DNA of 64,000 nucleotides, taken from the NCBI GenBank assembly GCA_945859605.1, contig OX243815.1:29136981-29200980 (forward strand), in the 5' to 3' direction. The position numbers were made by a program, and so were the translations under genes. The notes beneath the pieces are model-generated. The model saw only the letters and a list, made by a program, of their open reading frames with translations. It ran no database searches and was not told the DNA's origin. Each line of letters begins with the position of its first letter. Positions within the stretch are counted from its first letter, which is position 1. The DNA is from Lumbricus rubellus. Taxonomy: Eukaryota > Annelida > Clitellata > Crassiclitellata > Lumbricidae. This document shows positions 44,301-56,400 of this stretch, piece after piece.

Positions 44301-47300
44301 TTGTTGATTTCTATACCATGATTCTGCTATTGTTGATCTGGTGCAATGACGGCTTCTCTGAGGTGGAATCTTGAAACCAGATATATGCACCATGTGATGT
44401 CGCCAGTTCTTCTTGAGAGCGACTGAGATGATTTAATGGTCTGCAAAACGCTAAATAATAACTCGACCAAAAGGTTTTTAAAATATGCTGATCAAGGATC
44501 TGAACACTTCTGTGTGTAGTATACTTGCAGACTTATATTCCCAAAATTTCCCATCTCAGATTTTTCTCCCAAGGACCGTTCCTACATGATGTCTATTTTT
44601 TAGCTATGAACGAAGTGCAGCCATGTGAGGCATGGCCAGGTCTTTGCCTGAATTCTCATATACACCAAGTTTTGTGCCACACTTCACACTTGCGTGATGG
44701 GTTAGAATTATGTTCAAGATCAGCCTTGGGCAAGCCTGGTAGTCGGTGTGGTCATAGTGTACATCTTTGCTCCTGTCTCGTGGCTGTTAGATATGTATAG
44801 ACCAGTGGTTCCCAACCTTTTTTGACCGTAGGGCCACTTTTTCTAAGTTGGAGGACACGAGGGCCACTTTTTCTTAGTTGAATGACATTAGGGGGCTACA
44901 AGGCTAAAATTTAATTAACTAAGAGCATATAAAACTGTTATAATTTCGTCAAAATAGAATGTTTGATGTTATTTATAGACGTCAAAATAAAATAATTTGT
45001 AATTGAAAATAATTACGTGTTCTATCCTGTCCGAATTGTCCATTTTTTTATATTTTTTTAAAATTCTTTGAGAGATGAGGGCCATTTTCTGAGGCCTGGC
45101 GGGCCACGGGTTGGTAATCGCTGGTATAGACCTTGTTTATACTATTTACTGATTTTTTTTTTCAAATCAAATATGCAAAGTAAATCTGTATTTCTGCAAT
45201 TGCTCGAGTATCGACACCGTCACAATACAGCGCTCACTGATCTCCTGCGATGTTTTGGTGTTTCTAGGGTATGACCGCTCGCAACGGTTACGTTTGGTTT
45301 CTGCCTGCGTGGTTCACCAGATTTTGGTGGAATAGGAAGGACGCGGAAAACGTGCCATGCACTGCTGAGGAAATGCAGGCAGTCCTTCACTCGCACATGA
45401 TCTTTGCCGTCTCACCTCTGGGACCAATGGAGTCAGAGATTGTTGGAAATATGACGGTCATGGGGTGGCTTGATAGATACAAAACAATGATGGATGGCCT
45501 AAGGGTATGTAATATGATTTTTCAATATCTGATCTAATCTAATACAACGTTTGTATTTTAAAGCGCTTCTCGCAGCAGAGCTATTCAGAAGCGCTTTCAG
45601 CGTGACAGGCCCATGAAAAGGGAAAGGTCTTCAAACAGGGAAAGCTGCCGGTGAATTTCCAACCCACCCCAATCCTGTTACGAATTCCAGAGGGGAGCTC
45701 ATTTCACATTGAAGGACCCACAAATAGCAAAAGCCCGATACTGGGTTAATGATGTTCGTTACCAAGGTATAAATATATCAAGGCGATTGGCAGAATGAAG
45801 AGGGCATGAAGATCCTGCAGAAACCAGCTTGCACATCAGGTGAAAGATGTATTTAGGTGCTCAGCTCTGAAGAGTCTTGATAATTAGTAGCAGGACCTTG
45901 TTTCTGATTATTAGCACCAAGATTGGATATATATATTCATCGCTCGGATGTTCAACAATTCTTTCGCCATCGGCCGTTTCCCGTCTAAATGGAAGCACGC
46001 AATAGTCAAGCCACTCCTGAAGAAAGCTGGAGCTGAGGAATCGTCACCTGCCAACTTCAGACCGGTCTCCAATCTAACGTTCATTTCAAAAGTACTTGAG
46101 CGTATTGCCAACCATCAGCTGATTGAGTACCTGTCTGCATCACACCTTCTTCCTCGGTTTCAGTCTGCCTACAGGCGTGGTCATTCCACCGAGACTGCAC
46201 TTCTAAAAGTCTTCTCCGATCTAGTCAATGCCATCGACTCAGGCCAACTGGCGCTGCTGTCACTACTTGATATGTTGGCTGCATTCGACACAGTCGACCA
46301 CGACATCTTGATGCAGCGACTGTCTGGTTCATTTGGGATAAAGGACAGAGCGCTTAGTTGGCTTGAATCCTACATAAGAGGACGCACCCAATCAGTTTAT
46401 TTGGCAGGAGGGGAGACGGAACCCAGGCTGGTTACCTGCGGTGTTCCACAAGGATCAGTGCTCGGGCCTCTCCTCTTTGTACTGTATACAGCCGACTTGG
46501 AGAGGATTATAGAAGTACATGGATTGCTTCACCACTGCTATGCGGACGATACACAGCTTTACTTTTTCTGCAAACCATCACAAACAGCAGAACTGAAACA
46601 GAGAGTGCTGCTGTGTATTGAACAAATTTCGGAGTGGATGGCATCCAACCGTCTAAAGCTCAATCCATCCAAGACGGAGTTCATATGGTGCACTACCTTC
46701 CGACGCCGCCATCTGCTTGATGGCAGTGCGTTCAACATCGGTGATTCAGAAGTCAACCCAGCTGACACCATTCGCAACCTTGGAGTTCAATTCGACAGCT
46801 GTTTGACCATGACGGCCCACGTGAGTCAACTTATTCGAGGTTGTTTCTACCAACTGCGACGAATCAAAACCATCCGCAGATTCGTCCCAACCTCAACGGC
46901 CGTCATATTAGTCAACAGCTTCATCGTCTCCAGGGTTGACTATTGCAACAGTGTACTGGCGGGTCTTCCGGCTTGTCAGCTGGAGCGGATCCAGTCGGTG
47001 CTCAACTCCGCTGCACGCATTATATACGGTCGCACACCATCCGATCATGTGACTGACCTGCTGCGTGACAACCTGCACTGGCTGCGTGTCCCCCAGCAAA
47101 TTCAATACAAGCTCTGCCTAATTACATACAAGTCATTACACAACCTCATGCCTGAATACATCGTGGATTTCTGCATTCCAATCACAGACAATAGGTTAAG
47201 ATCGTCGGCGAGGGGCCTGCTGCATGTACCAAGGTCAACGACGAGGTTTGGTGAAAGCTCGTTCTCTGTGTCGGGACCAACTGCATGGAACAGTCTTCCT

Positions 47301-47457
47301 GCCCACGTGAAGATGGCACCATCTCTGGAGACATTTAAATCCTGTCTCAAAACTCACCTATTCAAACAATCGTTTATTTATTGACAGTAACATGTTATCC
47401 CGTGTACAGCGCCCTTTCCTTCGGCCTCGGCCGAGCTACGGCGCTATATAAATCGTC

Positions 47458-47488
<31 letters not shown>

Positions 47489-50400
47489 TCGGACAGTATT
47501 GTAAAAGCGTTTAAGAATTTGTGTAAAGATGGGATTGTTGTGACAGTGCTCCTACAATTAGTTAAGTTTTTGCGAAATGGCAATGAAATACTAAAGAAAT
47601 GTTGTGGTAGTTTGTTTTAGTAGTAATAATTTTGTCAGCTTAGTCTTACCTCTGTGAAGTTAATTTTTTTAGGTTTTCCCCATTAATTACATTGTTGCCT
47701 TTGACTTGGTGTACATAGTTATACAGCTGTAGACACTGTCAGTTAGCCACAGGTACAATGCTTCTATGAATTACTTCAAATGGGTTATTAATTATTGGCC
47801 TCTTTCCCCCCCACCACCATGTCATGGCAGCCATGGCTCAATCCAGATCATTTGTCTGCACAGGTCCTTCCCTATGGAATGGACTTCCACCATCAGTCCG
47901 CTCTATCATCCTCTCTGGCAGTCTTTCTTCATCTTTCTCTCGTCTCAAAACGTGCATTTCTCTCGGGGTTGATGCACTGGGAGCGCTTCTGAAAGGCTCT
48001 TGCGGTGAGAAGCACTTTATAAATGGTCAGATACAATGCAATACAATTAGTGTCTTGATGCATGTACTGTTGACACTGTGCCAAGCATAAGTTGATGGTA
48101 GCTGTGACCAAAATGTAGCCAACAGGCACAGTCTTGGCTCAGTGCGTTCAAATTCCAGCATAGCAGTTTATCATAAAACATGATAATACTATGAAGAAAT
48201 GGTTAATGCAAAGACTGTGCGTACTAGGCATGATAGTAAGTTTTGTTGTCTGTTTGTTTGACTGTAGCCGTGGGATGATAGTGAAATTGCGAGTTATGCG
48301 TATGATGCGGTCTGGGTGTTTGCGCTTGGACTGCATGAGCTGCTCTCACAAGATCCTTCTGCTCTTGAATCTCTTCAAACGGAATCAACTGTCATGTAAA
48401 TAGTTTTATCATTCAATCAATCAGCCGTTTATTGATTTAACAACAAAGGAAATCTCAGCTAAACTTGGAAACAAAGCACAAGCAAAAAGTACAAGATAAT
48501 CTCCAGATGTCTTCAACTGGACAACCCTAAAGAATAAGAAAATTTGCTAATACAGAGCCGTTCCTTTTTCATTTCTTTAGTTACAGATGTGTGATTTAAC
48601 TGCAATGAATGGATTGGAAAAAATATGGAAGGATAGGCATGTGAGTACAGATACGAAAAAAAGACTGGTGAGGGCTTTGATAATACCGACAGTATTATAT
48701 GGTTGTGAGACATGGACAATGACCAAAATAATGAAAAAAAGATTAACGCACGTGAGATGTGGATTTGGAGGAAGATGCAGAGAATATCTTGGAAAGAAAA
48801 AAGAACAAATGAGTGGGTGCGCACAGAAATTGGTATCGATATGGATGAGTCGTTACAACAAACAGTGCTAAGAAGAAAGTTGGTTTTCTTTGGTCATGTT
48901 ATGCGTTCAAATGGTTTGGAGAAAGATATGATGCTGGCATGCGGTGAGGGAAGGAGAAAACAAGGGCGACCAAGGAAAAGGTGGTTGGACGATGTTCAAG
49001 AAACAACAGGAATGAATCTGGAACAATTAAGAGAAGCGACATCAGAAAGAAAGCAATGGAGAAGGCTGGCCTTGACGATCGCTAGAGTTCAACGAACTGA
49101 CAGCACAAGGTGACAAGGTGAAACAATTTGTTATGATCAACCTGATTATATGTGTCAATGTGATAATAAACCTAACTAATATTGTCTGGACAAAACTCGC
49201 AATTACTCGTGCACTTCGGTGTGAAACTTCTATGCAGTGTCCCCACTGTGGTTGGGAGCACCTCTGAGTGGCAAGTTTGAAGAGGCGCTATAGCATATGC
49301 GAGAAATAAATAAATAAAATATTCCTTATCATGTCCTTGCCATGATCCGGTAAAATGAGATTCTGCTACGCTGATCTTAAATTTAATTATAATTATTATT
49401 CATAGACTGCTGCACTTCAAGTCGTGAACGTCTTCTGAGTCGGTTTGTTTGCGATCGCATTTTAGTAAGTTCATGGAGATTTTGAGGAGGCTGAATTTCA
49501 ACGGCGCCTCTGGTCCGGTCAAGTTCTCTGGCACCGATCGAACGGGCACTGTGGACATCATACAGTACGTCGGCGATAACGAGTTTGCGCGGGTCGGTCA
49601 CTTCCTGCTGGACACGGTCAACGGTACTGACCATCTGTATCTGAATGATTCGATGCTGCGTTGGATGACCGAAGATGGACTGGCGCCTTCCGACGGGCAA
49701 CCTGGTAAGCGGACACGTTTTGAAATGACTACGTTTTAGGCGCCCTGTTAACGACATGGCTGTGTTACGGCGCCATAGAAATTGTCATTGTTATTATTCT
49801 TGCGTTCGAGTTCTAGTTCACGAACCAATAGCTAAACATATTAAATGAACCCTTTGCCGACCATGGTGTAGTGGTTGGCATGGGATATTCTATGCCCTCG
49901 GTCAGTAATGGGTTAACATGAAATTTTTTCTGCCATTTTGACTGTTTTGCTAAGTGCCGCACTGCTGTTAACATTGAGCGATTGTAAATTCCTGCACTGC
50001 AGTGAAATGCATAAATTGCGATCTTGCTAAGCTCTGTTTTTGTTTTGCTATCTGCTCGCTGCTGCTCGCAATCTTGCTGATTGCTGCATTGATGATTTGA
50101 TTTTTCTGTGCAGAGCCGAAAGTGTGCAGCATCGAGAGTTTCCGTCGTCTGCTGAACGTCGAATGCGATGCCGCGATTGCCGTCGCGAACATCATCGGCA
50201 TCACGATCTTTGTCGTCGTCATGATCGTCTGTCTGATCGCGGTCAAGAAGAGGTCAGACTCATTGATATGCATCACTCGTTGCACTTTCAATCAGTATAA
50301 TAATAATAAGACGATTTGTGACCCGCTACATGAAAAGGTACCATAAGTCGGGTTTGGAGTTATTATGCCTTCACAAACCAGCTAAGTGAGCTGAACATTT

Positions 50401-53400
50401 TGCTGAAAACCAGATAAAAATTGGATGATAAATGACCGACTTATAATGATGAACATGAGAAATTGCCACTTTATTTCCATCGATGAGTATCGTGGGGTCT
50501 TGCACACTGGGAGCGCTTCTGAGCGATTTATCCTACAATAGGTTCACAACCAATTCTCAGTGTTGTCTATTATGTAATATTATCAGTGTTATTAACTTAA
50601 AAGTCCTTTTCACCTGCTGCTAAAAATACCAAGAACTCAAATTTGATAATAAAAAATTTTTTCCCCTCCACGTCATTATGCGCGATTTCTCGGGAAACCG
50701 TACGCCGACTTATGGTACCTTATCATATGGCGGGACACATTTATATAGCGCCGTAGCTCAGCCGAGGCCGAAGGAAAGGGCGCTGTACATGGGATAACAT
50801 GTTACTGTCAATAAATAAACGATTGTTTGAATTGGTAAGTTTTGAGACTAGATTTAAATGTCTCCAGAGATGGTGCCATCTTCACGTGGGCAGGAAGACT
50901 GACATTATGTAGACTTTACATCTTACCTACATGATCTTTGTCGCCCAGTCTCTGACGTTGAAGCGCGTTGGGCTCTTCGCTTTGCTACGAAGGGACAGCT
51001 TCTGGTTCCATGGGCTCGCTTCGCTGCCAGACATGCTGAGCTTTCTCGGTTGTAGAGCCGTTGATCTAGAATGAGCTTCCTTCAAAAGCTTCATTTACTA
51101 CATCTGACAAGTCAAACTTTCTTTCATAAATCTCTCAAGTCTTTTCCTTTCACCGTGGCTGGGCTGGGAGCGCTTCTGAGGAGTTTTCTGAAAGGGCGCT
51201 ATGTAAATCCAAAGAATGAATGAATGAATGAAAGGTAGTTATTGTGTGAGGCTTTCAAAATTTCTATTCCAGATCTGATACTCGAGCGGAAAACATAATA
51301 TGATTAAAGATTGACTGTGGAAAAGCATTTAATTGTTGTAACTCTAGCTGGTCTGTTTACGTGTTCAGATACGACGCAAAGGTGAAGAGAATTAAGGACA
51401 GCATTGGCCTTTCCCAAGACATGTCGTGGCTTGGCCTTGACAAGTGGGAAATCCCTCGTGACCAGGTTGTGCTGAATCGAAAGCTTGGTGAGGGTGCGTT
51501 CGGAACGGTGTACGGAGGTGAGGCATCGATCAACAACACGTGGCTCGCAGTCGCTGTCAAAACGCTCAAGATTGGCTCAAATGCAGAGGACAAGGTAGGT
51601 GTGCCTTGAATAGAATCTCCTACATCTGTTAGCATTGGCCAGTCTATTTAACACCAGCAGGAGTTTAGCTGTTTGTTTCTATGTGCACTTGTTATAGCGC
51701 CCCTTCAAGCTCTCTGTGCTCAGAGGCGCTCCCGAATGCAGAGCGGACACTGCATCAGAGTTTCACGCCGAGGCGCTGAGCAACTGTGAGTGAAGGGCTT
51801 GCCCAAGGTCCTTACGCGACGAGGTGGATTCGAACCTCGAACCTTCCGGCTCCAAGGCAACGACGCCACCACCACTGTTGTCCCAGGCTGCTGCTGTGTA
51901 CCCTTACACAAGCAGTTTACTTCACACTCTCTCTTGCTTGTAAATGTTTTAGAAACAGTAGATGTTTATATGGCGAGAAAATATATTATCTGGCAATATA
52001 TTACAGTCAGTTTTGCTCTTAGCCTTATTGCATTGTACCCTCTTAAAGTAAATCAACCAAATTATCTGATAGCAATGCAAGCAAGTGTCAGACAACCTTC
52101 GAACTTTAGAGCCACACTGGAACCTTTGCGTATCATTTTCTAATGCATTTTGAGCTGACCCTCTTAACCCATGCGGCCGTGATGACTATGGCTCCCTATG
52201 ATCATGCGTAATAACGAGGCGCCCTTGTAACGACATGTGCTGCATTATGGCGCCACAGAAATTTTCGTCAGCATTATTTATTAATTGGTTCGCAGTGTGG
52301 CTTCAATCAGTTTTATACCTGTACTACATTTCCTTATTCAACACTGAGCATAGGAATTTCCATTGCAGCTATTTTAAATTTTGTCTTCTTGTATCACATT
52401 ATGTGTGTCTATTTTCAGTTGGATTTTCTCAGTGAAGCGGAGACGATGAAGCGATTTGATCATGACAACATCGTTAAGCTGCTTGGTGTTTGCACGAGAA
52501 GGGAACCAGCTTACGCGATCATGGAGTTCATGCTGCATGGTATGATTAATGCTGTCATTCTTAGTAGTAATATAATTATCTTTGTTTATTTTTCGAGCTG
52601 ACGCAACGCAGTATGATTACAATCGTACGGTCATGTGAACAGCTCTGCCAAGTTTCGGTCATACTGTTTGCTTTTTAGAGGAATGGTTGTGTAATTTCAT
52701 GTTGTATTGAAGACAATGTTATTATCATTATTATTATTATTATTATTTTTATTAGGTATTAGAGAGTTTTTGTATAGCACCCCTTGAAGGTAATCTACTC
52801 AGCAGTGTAATGTCTATGATATGGAGTGTAGTAGTAGTATGCAGATCATACATTACTCTTGTTTAGTTACCTGTCAGACAACCTTCGAACTTTAGAGCCA
52901 CACTGGAACCTATGTACCGGTATATCATTTGAGCTGCTAACCCTCTTAAATACTATTTGCTGAGGTCATGATCCTGTAAGCCATTCACTGCTATCATTAT
53001 GTGCGATGAACTTCGGTTGTCAACTTTCTGCTGTTAACTTCTCTTATTTCATTTTCATTTTTACCTGTAGGTGATCTCAAGACATACCTGTTGTCTCGTC
53101 GTCAGCTGGTTGGTCAGAGCTGCAAAGAGGCAGATGATGTCAATGCGCAAGCCCTCACTCAGATGGCGCTTGATGTTGCCCAAGGTCTTAAGTACCTGTC
53201 CAACCTCAAATACGTCCACAGGTTCGTGTAGCACTGGGTAGCTTATTGCTAGTACGTAAGTAAGTGTATTCTGTGTTAATCACACTTTGATGTATAGCGA
53301 GTGAAGTTTTGTTTTCGTTGACGGTAAGTATAACTAAATCATCGGATAATATAGAATAAAGCGAAAATTCGGGCCTTGTGACTATAACTTGGACTAATAC

Positions 53401-56400
53401 TAAGACCTGGCATGTTAATATTAAAGAAAATAAACAACAAAAGTCAGAACATAAACTTACAATGAAAGCCGGCTTTTCATTTACTTGCTTGACGTTGAGT
53501 GTTACTGTTAGGCATTGCATACAGATATTCTTACTTCTGATGATTCTAATAGAGATATTCTATACAGATATTCTTACTTCTGATGATTCTATTAGAGTGT
53601 GCTCTGTGTCTTTTCTATTCTATTCGAATATCTATGTCTTTCCAACATTCGGTATATTTTTTATTTGAAGTTTGGACAATTTGTGACAGTTTGATACAAT
53701 ATTGTGGATTTTTTTGTTTAGTGAAATTTTAAATGGCTGAAAAACAAAATTCAGATAGTAGACCAAAGACAAATAGTGTTTAGTAATATTTAAAAAAGAA
53801 ATGTCGTTTAATTAACACTGTTTAAAAGTTATCATCGGCTGTTTGTCTTGAGTTTGAATCTCAGTATTTCATGTGAAGTTGTGTGCTGCTGAGCTGTGTA
53901 ACAAGTGAATGGCATCATACGAGATAAACACCATTGTCTTTATTTTCCTCATTCTATATATAATAAAGTATGTAATAAGGTCTGCATGGAATAATTGTAC
54001 GAAAACCATTTAATTTGATCCTGTTTTTTTTATCATAATCATAATCGATAAGGAGCACATCTGATGAGGCATTGTTTGAATCTCTTATTGCAATTGCAAA
54101 ATTACAATGTACAATAAAAAGAACATGACAGCCTGTTACAGCACTGTCCAAAGACTCTTCTTTCTGAGATGACAAGAGAAATTGTCCATTATCTTAACTT
54201 ATATTGTCATGACATTTGAAGTGAATGGTTTTGTCAATGCATAATTCCTTAATTAGTAAACTGAGTTTTTTATATCTTGAACTTGAACAGTCATTCTCTT
54301 TGTGTTTTAGGGATCTGGCGTGTCGCAACTGCTTGGTGCATGCTGGAAAGGCGGTGAAAATTGGAGATTTCGGCATGACGAGACCGCTTTATGACTCGGA
54401 CTACTACAGATTTAACAAGCGAGGCATGGACGCCACCCACTCTATTTTATAGAACTCTGGGCTTTTGTTGCCATCTCTTTTACGCTTTTTATTTATTTAT
54501 TTCGCAATTCCTATAGCGCCCCTTCAAGCTCACCACTCAGAAGCACTCCCATCTGCAATGCGGACACTGCATCAGGAGTTTCACGCTGAAACGCACAAGC
54601 ACAATTTTTTAGGTGAAGGACTTGCTGAAGGTCCTTATGCGGCGGCTTGGTCAATTTGAACCTGGAACCCTCCGGCTCCAAGGCAACGAACCCACCACTA
54701 CTCCACCGCGCCCGCAAATTATAGATATCAGCAATATGGAAGTGGTTCCATAATAATAATGATAATTTTTCTTTATTCAACAATCCGGTTGACAGAACAC
54801 AACCGGTTAGTGTACAATTATGCAGTTTAAACAATTTACAAGAACGCAGGTCACAGAATACACAAATCTTAACTATACAGAACAGACAGCCTGCAATACA
54901 TGGCGCTAATAGCAGCCTACAAAGGATATTCGCCCAAAGGGGGCTCAAACTCATTACCTCTCGCAATCTACACCAGCGTGTTATCCATTACTCTACCGGG
55001 GCCCCCAAGCAAATTAGATTGGCACTGTACAGTGTGCGTAGCGAAGGAAAGATCTGTCACTTTGTTGGCTACCAATGTTTCAGAATCTTTACAGATGCAT
55101 CTTGTGAAAGATGCTTTTTAAACTTCAGTTAGTTGATGAGACTTTTAGACAACATGTCGTCGTTCTTTCTGCAGGAATGTTTCCTGTTCGCTGGATGGCT
55201 CCGGAATCGCTGACGGATGGTATCTTCTCCGCTGCGTCCGACGTCTGGAGCTACGGAGTCCTCTTGTACGAGATAATGACCTTCGGAAGTTTTCCATACC
55301 AGGGTCTCTCCAACCGACAGGTCTTGAACTTTGTCAAGAACGGAAACCGAATCACTCTTCCGAAGGGTTGTCCACTCAAAGTGTAAGCATGATTCACTCG
55401 TTTATGCAGACAGTGCTTATTTCTTCGGTTTTTTTTGTTGTTCAGCCAGTTCCTTTTCCCAGCATGTTGGAAATGTTTTGAATAAGTTAAAACTGTCCAA
55501 AACAAGTGAAGGCTGATGATTGCTTGGGAAAGTTTCTCTTAGTCTTGCAGTTGAATTTGCTTTTTCCTTCATCTGTTAACTTTGTATCTATGAAGTTGTG
55601 TCTGAAGGCCTATTTATCTTATTGACATAAGTGTACTGTAGTAAGTGCACTTCTATCAATTTACTTTTACTTCTGATCACTAGTACGAAGATTACACCTA
55701 AGGCTCTCCTGTGATCCAGTGTAGTGCAGGGATCAATGACCAGAAGAGTTGGTTCAGCTGTGCGGAGTTTGACTCGGTGCCCTGTAAAATGATAACAACT
55801 AGCAACATATAAAATGTAATTTCTGTATTTTGCTGAACTGAGTTAGGCCTACAATACATACTCGAGACAATCAATTAGTTTTTCCTACCTCCGAACCAGT
55901 GTTGCCACTCTTTTTAAAAAACCTGTTTTTTTAGTCATCCGGCCCAAATCTTTCCGGAATGTCCGCAATTTCCAGAATTTTCGCCAAAAAACCCAAGTTC
56001 TCCCCGAAAAAAACCCATTTCCCAAGTTTGGATCGAAAAAACCCAAGATTTTTTGGCCGAAACAACCCCAAGAAAAAACCCAAGTTCTTCCCGAAAAACC
56101 CCCATTTCCCAAGTTCGGATCGAAAAACCCAAGATCATGGGGAAAAACCCAAGGAGTGGCAACGCTGCTCCGAATGTCGTTAGTTGTGTAACTTGGTGTG
56201 TTTGTTGTTTTCAAAGGCTGGATCTGATCCGCAGCAGCTGGACGCTCAACGCTCAACAGCGCATCACGGTCGAAGAGATCGTCGACCTGCTCGACCAGAA
56301 CCCCATCCTCATCATTCCTTGCCTCGACGACCCCAGCCGCGCGACGATCGCCCTCGAAGGCACCGGTTCGCTCGAGATGAACCTCCTGCCGCGCTCGCGC

